Of a stretch of DNA of 36,369 bases, positions 23,424 to 31,138 are shown piece after piece. Each line of letters begins with the position of its first letter. The stretch's first letter is position 1. Source of the stretch: an uncultured Hyphomicrobiales bacterium (GTDB lineage Bacteria > Pseudomonadota > Alphaproteobacteria > Rhizobiales > Hyphomicrobiaceae); the NCBI GenBank assembly GCA_902826255.1, contig CADEEC010000013.1:1-36369 (forward strand), given 5' to 3'. The translations under genes were made by a program, and so were the position numbers. Below the pieces are notes generated by a model that was not told where the DNA came from, did no database searches, and saw nothing but the letters and a program-made list of their open reading frames with translations.

Positions 23424-25679
23424 TCAGCGGAACAGGTATACCGGGCTCGACCACATGCGGTGCCCGTCCTCCTGCTGCACCCGCGCGTACAGCCGCGTGT
23501 CGCCCTTGGTGCGCACCTTGATCCTGCGCGTCAGGACCATGCGCGTCTCGCGCATCGTCTCCGGCAGCCGCTGCAGCTTGACCGCGCGCTCGAGACCTCC
23601 GGCGGCGAACACCTTGGGTTCCGTACCCAGGCTAGCGATGTCGGACTCGCCCGATACCGGGGCCGTCTTGAAAGACAGATGCCCCGCAGCGCCATCCTGC
23701 AGCCAAAGATCGATGGCGCCGTAGTTGCCGGTCGTCACTGCCTTCCAGGCGAGGCTTTTCTCGTCCTGCTCGCGGATGCCGCGGTCGAGGTTCCAGTTGT
23801 TGATGACGGTGCTGCGCGCAATGCGGTTGCCGGTGACGAGCAAGGCCCCATCCCAGGTGGTGGTGCGGGCGCGGCCGCGATACTCGGCACCCTCATAGAC
23901 GAGGCGCACGCGCGCGCCGAGATCGGCGGCAGTGTAGGGACGCACGGTCTCGATCAGGTCGAGGCCGTCGTAGATGTCGAGCCGCTCGATCGGCTCGGAG
24001 CCGATCACCTCGATGGCCAATTCCACCTCGTCGTCGGCGACGCGCGCGATATCGCCCATCAGCAGCCGCTGCGCCTTCTCCGATTTCGCCGGCCCCGCCG
24101 CGGGATCGCGCAGGAACACCTCGGCCGGCGACGCCGTCGCCACCCTCACATCCACCAGCCCGCGGTTGCCCGTGGTCGCGTAGTGCCGCCGCCGCCGCAT
24201 GCTCTCGAAGATGGCGTCCCGGTCCAGTCGCTCCGCTAGGAAACAGGTGAGCCCGCCGTAGCTGCCGAAGAACGACGCTCCCGGATAGCAGGCGCCAGGG
24301 CGGCCCTTGTGCCCGTCGGAATTGCCGACGATGCCGACGCGATAGTTCTTCTCGAAGGCATCGCGCACGATCCACTCGAACGTGCCCCAGGCCGAGTGCA
24401 CCTCGACTGCCGTTTCCATCGGGTCGTGCGCGAACTTCACGTCGGCATAGCGTCCGCCGACGTGCGCCATCACCACGCAGTCTTTGCCCTTGAGCTTCTC
24501 GAACAGCTCCTGCGCGGTGTGTGCGTCGCTTTTCTCGTCGACAATGTCGGTCGCATCCGCGATCTGCGCGTGCGAGGAGCGATGGATGGTCTCGCCCTCG
24601 TGCCGGTAGTGCACGTTGCGGTCGCCGCCGACCGCGGTGTTGGCGGACCACTCGTAGCCCGGAATGCACACGAAGCTGCCCGGTTTGTCGAACTCCTTCG
24701 ACAACACATTCAGCTCGCGCCAGAACGCGCCCGTGATCTGGAAGTCATTGCCCTGGTGGCCCATCACGTCCAGGAAGGCCTTGTCGCGGCCGAACTCGAA
24801 ATAAGCGCGCGCGTCGTTGGTGCCGAGCGTCTCGTTCGACTGCCCGTGCGTGTCGCCCCAGAAATGCACCAGCGCCGTGTCCTTTGCCACCACGCGCAGC
24901 GGGTTGGAGCGGCAGAGTTCCGCGCCGTTCTCGTCCAGCACGCGAACGGTGACGTCGCCTGCCGCCGTCACACGGAGATTGTCGGCAACGGCAGCGAACG
25001 CACCCGGTTTGAACTGCAGCGTTTCCGGTAGCCCGCCGATGGCCACGCCGTCGGCGATGAGCCGCAGCTTGCGGTCCATCCGGTCCGACGGGTTGCCCCA
25101 CTTGTCGTCGGCCTTGATCGACAGCTGGACCGGCTCGCCCGCACGCGCAAGCGTCGGCAGCACCGCGCGCCAGCGTATGCCGGGACCCGGCACGACGGCG
25201 ATCTTGGGGCTCTCAGGGATCGCCACGTAGTCATAGGTGGCGATCGGGTCGGCCAGCACGCGGAACTCGAATTCGCTCTCGCAGTAGGTCTGCAGCCGAA
25301 TGCCAGGCGAGCCTTGGCGCCTGTCGCCGAAGCGGATGGTGATGGTGTCGCCGGGCGCGAGGAAATCCTTCACCACGCCGATATAGAGCGAGCGGCTCCA
25401 CGGGCGGATGTTGCGCTTGAACTCCCACTTGGCTTCCAGCGTGGCGCCGTTGGAGGCTTCCACCGTCGTGTAGCCCGGCGCCTTCGGCTCGGTGAACTGC
25501 ACCGGCCCGAAGTCGGTGGCGAAGCGGAAGCCGATCTTGATCGACCCGGTATCGTCCACCCCGAACGTCCCGGCCGTATAAACCAGGGTGAAACTCTGCA
25601 TCGAGCCCGCCTCGAAACGCCCCGACGGGGTCAGCACGGCGGAGCCCATCAGGTCGGGCCGGTAATCGGAATAGGGCAT
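23424..25679 (-). CDS. DUF3604 domain protein (PHP-like metal-dependent hydrolase)
   Basis: The 751-residue protein of PF12228 (DUF3604) has a beta-rich N-terminal half (about residues 1-260). A PHP-like metallohydrolase region then begins with VHFWGDTHGQSNETLG (D276, H278), followed by IPGYEWSANTAVGG, VMAHVGGRYADV and VGIVGNSDGHKGRPG (D455, H457). Next is MRRRRHYATTGNRGLVDVRV and a C-terminal beta region. The HxD-like and DGH motifs suggest several metal ions and phosphoesterase or related chemistry. There is no signal peptide, so it is cytoplasmic. I chose the ATG at 25679 (MPYSDYRPDLMG); the frame runs open to 25934, but that part includes repeat DNA. Substrate unknown. Confidence 0.88.
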   Translation of the reverse strand: MPYSDYRPDLMGSAVLTPSGRFEAGSMQSFTLVYTAGTFGVDDTGSIKIGFRFATDFGPVQFTEPKAPGYTTVEASNGATLEAKWEFKRNIRPWSRSLYIGVVKDFLAPGDTITIRFGDRRQGSPGIRLQTYCESEFEFRVLADPIATYDYVAIPESPKIAVVPGPGIRWRAVLPTLARAGEPVQLSIKADDKWGNPSDRMDRKLRLIADGVAIGGLPETLQFKPGAFAAVADNLRVTAAGDVTVRVLDENGAELCRSNPLRVVAKDTALVHFWGDTHGQSNETLGTNDARAYFEFGRDKAFLDVMGHQGNDFQITGAFWRELNVLSKEFDKPGSFVCIPGYEWSANTAVGGDRNVHYRHEGETIHRSSHAQIADATDIVDEKSDAHTAQELFEKLKGKDCVVMAHVGGRYADVKFAHDPMETAVEVHSAWGTFEWIVRDAFEKNYRVGIVGNSDGHKGRPGACYPGASFFGSYGGLTCFLAERLDRDAIFESMRRRRHYATTGNRGLVDVRVATASPAEVFLRDPAAGPAKSEKAQRLLMGDIARVADDEVELAIEVIGSEPIERLDIYDGLDLIETVRPYTAADLGARVRLVYEGAEYRGRARTTTWDGALLVTGNRIARSTVINNWNLDRGIREQDEKSLAWKAVTTGNYGAIDLWLQDGAAGHLSFKTAPVSGESDIASLGTEPKVFAAGGLERAVKLQRLPETMRETRMVLTRRIKVRTKGDTRLYARVQQEDGHRMWSSPVYLFR

Positions 25680-25724
25680 GTTGGGTTCGGTCCCTTTCTT
25701 GTCGCCGACGCTGCAGCTTTTCTT

Positions 25725-25765
25725 CCTCTCCCCGTGTGGGGAGAGAGGTTGGAGGTGGGGGAGGT
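25725..25765. repeat. CTCTCCCC/GGGGAGAG hairpin repeat
   Basis: CCTCTCCCC-GTGT-GGGGAGAGG is a perfect 9-bp inverted repeat followed by GTTGGAGGTGGGGGAGG, a common trailing segment of this repeat type. It lies between the divergent DUF3604 and rplS genes. A degraded relative overlaps the 5' end of the exported-protein gene near 8638-8655. Confidence 0.75.
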
Positions 25766-25960
25766 CCAGAAGGCTGGTTAAAGGCCTGTTTTGCCCCCAG
25801 ATCAACGGCGTCCGCGATAAACTGCCATTCCCCATCGACAAAGCTGCCGGACCTGGGCTAGAACCCGCCCGATCGGCTTTCCTGAACATTCGCCGTGCGG
25901 TGCCCGAACGCAGTTCAAGCGGGGCGGAACGCACGTCTATTTGCGCATCCCGAGGCTGCT

Positions 25961-26707
25961 ATGACCCTGACCCTCATCCAAGAAATCGAGCGCGACCAGG
26001 TCCGCGCCGCCACTGCCAAACGCGTGGTTCCGGAGTTCGCCCCGGGCGACACCGTGAAAGTGCTCGTCAAGGTGTTCGAAGGCCTGGAGCAGGACCCCAA
26101 GGCGAAGAAGAAAGGGGCCAAGCCCGCCGAAGACAAGGCCGCGGCCTTCCGCCTGCAGGCTTACGAGGGCGTGGTGATTGCCCGCTCCGGCGCCGGCCTC
26201 AACGAGAACTTCACCGTGCGCAAGATCTCCTACGGCGAGGGCGTGGAGCGCGTGTTCCCGATCTACTCGCCCTACATCGCCGAGATCGAGGTTCTGCGCC
26301 GCGGCAAGGTGCGCCGCGCGAAGCTCTATTACCTGCGCGGCCGTCGCGGCAAGGCCGCCCGCATATTCGAGCGCACGGACGCCCGCGCCCGCCGCCTGAA
26401 CGCTGCCTTCAAGGGCTTCAAGAAGCCGAAGGGCACGCCTGACGATCTCACCCAGATCAAGGGCCTCGACGCTGAACTCGCCGCCCGTCTCGGCGGCCTC
26501 GGCGTCATCAAGTTCGAGCAGATCGCCAACTTCTCCGATGACGACATCGCCAACGTCGACGAGGCGCTGAGCCTCAACGGCCGCGTCGAGAAGGACGACT
26601 GGACCGGCCAGGCCCAGCGCCTGCTCGCCGAGGCCACCGCCGGCGAAGTCCCCGCCGCCGAAGCCGACGCGGTCGCTGCCGACGGCGACAAGGGCAAGAA
26701 GAAGTAG
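25961..26707 (+). CDS. rplS: Large ribosomal subunit protein L19 with insertion and C-terminal helix-hairpin-helix extension
   Basis: The 248-residue protein is twice the usual L19 length (about 115-130). The L19 core runs from [16 protein letters not shown] to [17 protein letters not shown], with [36 protein letters not shown] and [14 protein letters not shown] 20-residue Lys/Ala-rich insertion (about 42-62) sits in the first barrel. After residue 160 there is an extra domain, [21 protein letters not shown], then [21 protein letters not shown] and [15 protein letters not shown]. This is an NuoE/L21-tail-like helix-hairpin-helix module, ending in an acidic and KKK tail. ATG 25961 follows CGAGG. 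It is not next to trmD or rpsP here, which is unusual. Function in the ribosome is certain; the tail's role is not. Confidence 0.95.
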   Translation: MTLTLIQEIERDQVRAATAKRVVPEFAPGDTVKVLVKVFEGLEQDPKAKKKGAKPAEDKAAAFRLQAYEGVVIARSGAGLNENFTVRKISYGEGVERVFPIYSPYIAEIEVLRRGKVRRAKLYYLRGRRGKAARIFERTDARARRLNAAFKGFKKPKGTPDDLTQIKGLDAELAARLGGLGVIKFEQIANFSDDDIANVDEALSLNGRVEKDDWTGQAQRLLAEATAGEVPAAEADAVAADGDKGKKK

Positions 26708-26710
26708 GCT

Positions 26711-26742
26711 CTGTTATCCCGGGGCTTGCCTCCGGGACTCAA
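26711..26742. repeat. Half copy of the CCCGGG-type palindromic repeat after rplS
   Basis: GTTATCCCGGGGCTTGCCTCCGGGA (from about 26713) forms one hairpin of the repeat family, matching the left part of the element at 30107. It starts four bases after the rplS stop and may serve as its 3' end structure; no T-tract follows. Confidence 0.65.
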
Positions 26743-26815
26743 CTCTCGGCCCGGCTTGAGAACCACGCGATCGCGGCGACATGTGCCGGGTTCGATTGCG
26801 TAGTGACGTCTGGGG

Positions 26816-28024
26816 CTAGCCGGCCTCGTTGCGCCGGCGTCCGGACCACCAAAGCGCTGCCGGTCCGAGCAAACCACCGGCAGCCATCACCAGGAAGGCC
26901 AGCAGCCAGCCGCCCGGCGTGTCCATGCCGCCGCCGGCGTCCAGCGCGACACCTGCGATCCAGCCGCCGACCGCCGACATGCCAAAGCCGACAGTCGAGT
27001 GAAGCGCCATCGTCGTTCCCCGATAATCGGGATGCGCGTTCAGGGTCATGCCTGAGGTGAGCGCGCCCGAATCGGCAGGAATGGCAATCGAATAGGCGAA
27101 AAGCAGGAGCAGGAGCACGATGGGCGCGGCCGCCGCCGCCGACAAGCCGATGAGCACGGCGAGACCAGCGGCGACACACATGAAGGCGATAATTGCGCGA
27201 TGCCGCCCGAAGCGGAGAGCGGCTTCGTTGCCCACGATGCTCGCGGGCATGGCGAGCACGGCGGCGATGGAGCTCACAACGATCGGATCGAGCATGGCCG
27301 AACCGCCGTTGCGCACCGCGACGTATGTCCAGAACGCCACGATCCACGTGCGGAGCGCATACAGCTCGAAGCAATGCGCCCCGTAGCCGAGGATAAAGCC
27401 GAGGGCCGGGCGGTTGGCGAACACGGGCTTGAAGCTGAGGAGAGGCCGCGCTGAAGGCTGCGGCTTCACCCCACCCATGCCGAGGCACGCGGCAATCATC
27501 GCGAGAGGTCCGAGCGCCGTGAGGTAGAAAGCGGCGGGCCAGCCGAAACGATCCGCCGCAAGCTGCGCGATCAGGAACGAGAGACCAACCCCGATCGAGA
27601 ACGTCGCCGTGTACATCGTCACGCTGCGGGAGCTGTCGCCCGGCGGCAGGCGATCGACCAGCGCCTTGAGGCCCGGCATGTAGGCGCCGGCGAAGCCGAT
27701 GCCGGCAACGGCCCAAATCGCCATGGCTGACAGGAGGCTGCTTGCAAACAGACCGAATGAGAACGTCGCAAGGCCGCTGACGGCCGATCCGATCAGCAGG
27801 ATCAGGCGCGCGTCGATGCGGTCCGTAAGCGTCGTGAGAAACGGGACGGCCAGCATGTAGCCGATGGCGAATGAACTCGCCATCAGACCGGCTTCGCCGG
27901 CGCTGAGGCCCCACTGTGGGATGAGATGGGTTGCCATCACTGCCGGCACCGCGACGTGCGGCAGCAGATTGCCGACTTGGCCGATGCACATGGCCGTGAC
28001 GAGCGCGCGCCCCCGCAACTGCAC
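26816..28024 (-). CDS. MFS transporter divergent from the arsenic operon
   Basis: The 402-residue, 12-helix major facilitator transporter starts MQLRGRALVTAMCIGQVGN. Motif A is in FLTTLTDRIDARLILLIGS; further segments include AMAIWAVAGIGFAGAYMPGLKALVD and FSIGVGLSFLIAQL, and the protein ends in a basic tail (WWSGRRRNEAG). The start is a GTG at 28022-28024, with GGAGAA seven bases upstream. Only 60 bases separate it from the divergent arsR start, and the ArsR-type operator sits in that gap, so ArsR may control both. That suggests a role in arsenical or other metalloid export, but the sequence alone only supports 'MFS transporter'. Confidence 0.88.
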   Translation of the reverse strand: MQLRGRALVTAMCIGQVGNLLPHVAVPAVMATHLIPQWGLSAGEAGLMASSFAIGYMLAVPFLTTLTDRIDARLILLIGSAVSGLATFSFGLFASSLLSAMAIWAVAGIGFAGAYMPGLKALVDRLPPGDSSRSVTMYTATFSIGVGLSFLIAQLAADRFGWPAAFYLTALGPLAMIAACLGMGGVKPQPSARPLLSFKPVFANRPALGFILGYGAHCFELYALRTWIVAFWTYVAVRNGGSAMLDPIVVSSIAAVLAMPASIVGNEAALRFGRHRAIIAFMCVAAGLAVLIGLSAAAAAPIVLLLLLFAYSIAIPADSGALTSGMTLNAHPDYRGTTMALHSTVGFGMSAVGGWIAGVALDAGGGMDTPGGWLLAFLVMAAGGLLGPAALWWSGRRRNEAG

Positions 28025-28048
28025 GAGAAATTCTCCGAATCCGATGGC

Positions 28049-28084
28049 TTGACGAGCCTACATCATTTCGATTATCGTTGAAAT
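28049..28084 (+). promoter_or_regulatory. ars operon promoter with overlapping ArsR operator
   Basis: A -35 TTGACG (28049-28054) is followed after 17 bases by TTATCG (28072-28077). An imperfect inverted repeat ATTTCGATTATCGTTGAAAT (28065-28084) overlaps the -10 region and abuts the arsR ATG at 28085, a typical position for an ArsR operator. Confidence 0.6.
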
Positions 28085-28450
28085 ATGGAAAAGACAGATG
28101 CCGTCGCCGCCTTGTCCGCCCTCGCGCAGGAGCACCGGTTGGAAATCTACCGTTTGCTCGTGCAGGCGGGCCCTGGCGGCATCCCCGCCGGCGAGGTCGC
28201 CAGTGCGCTCGGCATCGCGCCCAATACACTTACCTTCCATCTCGACCGTCTGCGCCACGCGGGCCTCGTCAGCGTCGCCCGGCAGGGGCGCTCCCTGATC
28301 TACGCTGCGCGCTACGAAACCATGACCAATCTGCTCGGCTACCTGACCGAGAACTGCTGCGGCGGGCAGCCCGGCCTTTGCGAGCCGTCAGCAGCCTGCC
28401 CACCGCCCGCAAAATCCCAATCACGCAAACGAAAGGAGACCGTCCGATGA
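28085..28450 (+). CDS. arsR: ArsR-family arsenic-responsive repressor
   Basis: The 121-residue ArsR/SmtB regulator has AVAALSALAQEHRLEIYRLL, the recognition region PAGEVASALGIAPNTLTFHLDRLRHAGLV and the wing VSVARQGRSLIYAARYE. The C-terminus carries a Cys pair, C91-C92 (TENCCGGQ), and more Cys in GLCEPSAACPPP, which are likely As(III) ligands. There is no Shine-Dalgarno before the ATG, and the predicted transcription start is almost at the ATG, so the transcript may be leaderless. It is first in arsR-arsI-arsC-aqpS. The arsI ATG overlaps its stop (ATGA). Confidence 0.92.
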   Translation: MEKTDAVAALSALAQEHRLEIYRLLVQAGPGGIPAGEVASALGIAPNTLTFHLDRLRHAGLVSVARQGRSLIYAARYETMTNLLGYLTENCCGGQPGLCEPSAACPPPAKSQSRKRKETVR

Positions 28451-28881
28451 AGCGCCTTCATGTGCACGTTGCCGTCGACAACCTCGACAAGGCGATCGGG
28501 TTCTATTCAACGCTGTTCGCGGCCACGCCCGCCGTCGTCAAATCCGACTATGCCAAATGGATGCTGGACGACCCCCGCGTCAACTTCGCCATCTCCATGC
28601 GCGGCGCCAAGACGGGGCTGAACCATCTCGGCATCCAGGTCGAGAACGAGACCGAGCTGGCCGAGGTCTACGGACGCTTGCAAAAGGCCGACGGACCAGT
28701 CCTCGAGGAAGGCAACACAACCTGCTGCTATGCCAAGTCCGAGAAGTCCTGGATCGACGACCCCGCCGGTATCTCCTGGGAAGCGTTCCTGACCAAGGGT
28801 GAGGCCACCAACTACGGCACATCCAAGCCCGAGGGCGTCAGGGTTGCGGCCGCGCCGTGTTGCGAGGGTGCACGCTCGTGA
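28447..28881 (+). CDS. arsI: ArsI-type C-As lyase (ArsI/CadI family)
   Basis: The 144-residue vicinal oxygen chelate protein starts MKRLHVHVAVDNLDKAIGFY, with KTGLNHLGIQVENETEL as the second metal-binding strand. The TTCCYAKSEKSWIDDPAG block holds vicinal cysteines C93-C94, and WEAFLTKGE carries a metal-binding Glu. A second Cys pair, C138-C139, lies near the end (APCCEGARS). ArsI uses Fe(II) and O2 to cleave the methyl-arsenic bond of methylarsenite, giving As(III). The vicinal Cys bind the trivalent arsenical. Start overlaps the arsR stop; the end overlaps the arsC start. It could also be CadI-like, but the arsenic context favours ArsI. Confidence 0.92.
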   Translation: MKRLHVHVAVDNLDKAIGFYSTLFAATPAVVKSDYAKWMLDDPRVNFAISMRGAKTGLNHLGIQVENETELAEVYGRLQKADGPVLEEGNTTCCYAKSEKSWIDDPAGISWEAFLTKGEATNYGTSKPEGVRVAAAPCCEGARS

Positions 28882-29396
28882 CCTTCAACACCCTCTTTCT
28901 CTGCACCGGCAATTCGGCGCGCTCCATCATGGCGGAGAGCATCCTGCGCAAGGACGGCAACGGCCGGTTCCATGCGTACTCGGCCGGCAGCATGCCCAGC
29001 GGGCGCGTGAACCCGCTCGCGCTGAAGGTGCTGGAAAGCTACGGCTATCCGCTTGATCGCCTTGCCTCGAAAAGCTGGGACGTGTTCGCGGCAGCCGGCG
29101 CACCCAGGATGGATTTCGTGCTCACCGTCTGCGACAACGCGGCCGGTGAAGCCTGTCCGCTTTGGCCCGGCCAGCCGATCTCCGCGCACTGGGGCATCGA
29201 AGACCCGGCCTCCGTTGCCGGCAGCGACATCGACAAGGAGCGCGCATTCGTCACTGCCTTTCGCTATCTCAAGAACCGCATTTCGCTGCTGGTCAACCTG
29301 CCGGAGGCCTCGCTCAAGGGGCTGACGCTTGCCGCCAAGTTACAGGAGATCGGCCGCATCGAGGGCTCCACCACCAAGAACCCCAAGGTCGCGTGA
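28878..29396 (+). CDS. arsC: Arsenate reductase (low-molecular-weight phosphatase type)
   Basis: The 172-residue protein reduces arsenate to arsenite. It has the CX5R P-loop LFLCTGNSARSIMAE (C9, R15) and the two further redox cysteines C85 and C93 (VCDNAAGEACPLWPG). This is the arrangement of thioredoxin-coupled ArsC; the family's late Asp is in GIEDPASV. The start is the GTG at 28878, overlapping the arsI stop (GTGA); a frame open from 28857 lies inside arsI. The downstream aquaporin ATG overlaps the arsC stop. It supplies As(III) for export. Confidence 0.94.
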   Translation: MTFNTLFLCTGNSARSIMAESILRKDGNGRFHAYSAGSMPSGRVNPLALKVLESYGYPLDRLASKSWDVFAAAGAPRMDFVLTVCDNAAGEACPLWPGQPISAHWGIEDPASVAGSDIDKERAFVTAFRYLKNRISLLVNLPEASLKGLTLAAKLQEIGRIEGSTTKNPKVA

Positions 29397-30100
29397 TGCT
29401 TGCGGCCTCGCGTCGGCGGCGCCTGGCCGCGGAAGGCCTGGGAACGGCGCTACTGCTTGCTACCGTCGTCGGTTCCGGGATCATGGCCGAGCGCCTGTCG
29501 GGTGGTAACGTCGCCATCGCGCTGCTCGGCAATACGATCCCGACCGGGGCTATTCTGTTCGTGCTGATCACGATGTTCGGCCCGATCTCGGGCGCGCATT
29601 TTAACCCGGCCGTGACGACGGTCTTTGCCCTGCGCAAAGAGCTGCCGGCGTCCGACCCCGCGCCCTATGTCGCCGTGCAGATCGCCGGCGCGATCCTCGG
29701 CGTCTGGCTCGCGCATCTCATGTTCGATGAGAGCATCCTGCAGATCTCCAGCAAGGTCCGCGCCGGCCCGTCGCAATGGCTGTCCGAAGGCGTGGCTGCG
29801 TTCGGTCTCGTGCTGACGATCCTGCTGACGCTGCATGCCAGCCCGGGCAATGTCGCTCCGGCAGTCGGGCTTTACATCACGGCCGCCTATTGGTTCACGG
29901 CGTCGACCTCATTCGCCAATCCCGCCGTCACCATCGCGCGCAGCCTGTCGGACACGTTCGCCGGTATCCGCCCAGCCGATGTCTTTCCATTCGTCATTGC
30001 GCAGATGGTCGGTGCGACTGCGGCTATGTACGCCAGCCGCTGGCTTGCTTCGACCGAAGCTGGGGAGCAACGTGACGGCGACAAGGGCAGGAAGAAGTAG
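29396..30100 (+). CDS. aqpS: Aquaporin of the arsenic operon (AqpS-like)
   Basis: The 234-residue MIP-family channel has six membrane helices. The first NPA motif is SGAHFNPAVTTVFALR (N70) and the second FANPAVTIARSLSD (N175). The protein ends in a charged tail (EQRDGDKGRKK). In rhizobial ars operons an aquaglyceroporin, AqpS, lets As(III) formed by ArsC leave the cell down its gradient, in place of ArsB or Acr3; here too no ArsB or Acr3 is present. The ATG (29396) overlaps the arsC stop (TGATG). A palindromic repeat follows the stop. Confidence 0.93.
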   Translation: MLAASRRRRLAAEGLGTALLLATVVGSGIMAERLSGGNVAIALLGNTIPTGAILFVLITMFGPISGAHFNPAVTTVFALRKELPASDPAPYVAVQIAGAILGVWLAHLMFDESILQISSKVRAGPSQWLSEGVAAFGLVLTILLTLHASPGNVAPAVGLYITAAYWFTASTSFANPAVTIARSLSDTFAGIRPADVFPFVIAQMVGATAAMYASRWLASTEAGEQRDGDKGRKK

Positions 30101-30106
30101 ACCCTC

Positions 30107-30263
30107 CGCCATCCCGGGGCTTGCCTCCGGGATTGCCTCTCTCAGTTTGCGCTCGGGCGTCCCCGAAGACGAGCCTCGCGAGGGTATCGGGAATCTAACT
30201 ACAGATCGCACGTGGTAGTTGCTGGATCCCGGATATTGCGCTCCGCGCAATTCCGGGATGACA
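30107..30263. repeat. Composite palindromic repeat after aqpS
   Basis: The element starts CATCCCGGGGCTTGCCTCCGG, then has an inner part with CGGGCGTCCCCGAAGACGAG and a second element with TGGATCCCGGATATTGCGC, ending CCGGGATGACAGG. It combines the hairpins of the GTCATCCCGG family in a longer array and fills the 169-base convergent gap between aqpS and the GNAT gene. It could act as a bidirectional 3' end. Confidence 0.75.
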
Positions 30264-30269
30264 GGTGTC

Positions 30270-30845
30270 TTAGGCCGCCCGCACCAGGCGCTGCTGCAGC
30301 TCGAGCACCGCGATCATGAAGCCGACGCGGTCTTCGGCCGCCTCCGCCACCATCGAGAAGTAGTCGGGCTGCTGCGGCAGGATCTCGCCGATCACCTCGC
30401 CGTATTCGAAGCGCAGCACCGCCTCGTGCTTTTTGGCGATCAATTGCATCTTGGTGTTCTCGGCAAGGCAGCTCATGTACAGCCGCCGGATGCGCCGGTT
30501 GCGTGCCGCGCGCACCACGCGGCCCATCAGGTCGGTGCCGACGCCCTGGTCCTGGTAGGGCTTCTCCACAGAGAAGGCGGCCTCCGCCTCCGCGCCCCAT
30601 GCGTCGCCGAGGCGCCGCAGCTCCGCCGCGCCGCGCACCTTGCCGTCCACGACGTGGCCATAGACGAGGCTGCCGAACTCGCCCATGCGGCTCGCGTAGT
30701 CCTCGATGAAGGTGTCCGACACGGCGTGCGCGAAGCGCAGCCGGCGGCTGTCCTTGTCCAGTCTCAGCAGGTGGTCGCGGAACTTGTTTGTTTCCGTCGG
30801 CCACAGCCTGCGAATGAGACCTTCGCCGGCCTTGTTGTCGCTCAT
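30270..30845 (-). CDS. GNAT family N-acetyltransferase
   Basis: The 191-residue acetyltransferase has RRLWPTETNKFRDHLLRLDKDSRRLRFAH at the N-terminus, the central strand AELRRLGDAWGAEAEAAFSVEK, and the acetyl-CoA loop YQDQGVGTDLMGRVVRAARN (QxxGxG). It continues with LYMSCLAENTKMQLIAKKHE, the usual late helix. ATG 30845 is preceded by GAGAGGG. It is monocistronic, with a repeat downstream. Acetyl acceptor is unknown. Confidence 0.88.
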   Translation of the reverse strand: MSDNKAGEGLIRRLWPTETNKFRDHLLRLDKDSRRLRFAHAVSDTFIEDYASRMGEFGSLVYGHVVDGKVRGAAELRRLGDAWGAEAEAAFSVEKPYQDQGVGTDLMGRVVRAARNRRIRRLYMSCLAENTKMQLIAKKHEAVLRFEYGEVIGEILPQQPDYFSMVAEAAEDRVGFMIAVLELQQRLVRAA

Positions 30846-30967
30846 GATAGCCCTCTCAACCTTTCCGCATCTCTTCAGCGGCGCGCGCCGACGCGCCGGT
30901 CTCTTTGCTTGCCTCCATGTGGGGATGTTTACTGCAGCGCACAATCGCTACCATTGGTGGCACCATT

Positions 30968-31087
30968 ATGGTTGCCAATTATCGTGACAATACAATGAAA
31001 TGTGAACGATGCTGCATTGCCACACGCGACCACGCGACGCGGCAGGTAATCTGCTCCCGCTGCGTACAGCGGCCGCCCATCCTGTAG
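30968..31087 (+). CDS. Possible small protein with two CxxC motifs
   Basis: A short frame (39 codons; internal ATG at 30995 gives 30) between the GNAT and zapE genes encodes MKCERCCIATRDHATRQ followed by VICSRCVQRPPIL. CERC and CSRC are separated by 15 residues, the layout of a small zinc ribbon. The DNA here is AT-richer than its surroundings. There is no clear ribosome binding site, so this may be chance; ORFs of this length are common in GC-rich DNA. Confidence 0.3.
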   Translation: MVANYRDNTMKCERCCIATRDHATRQVICSRCVQRPPIL

Positions 31088-31138
31088 CCGAGTTGATGCC
31101 TTGACCTGCAACCTGTGCCGCGTTAGCCGACGGCCCTG

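Noticed and set aside
28857..28877. Upstream extension of arsC to 28857
   Set aside because: It lies inside arsI and adds a non-conserved leader. The GTG at 28878 overlaps the arsI stop and puts the CX5R loop at the usual distance from the start.
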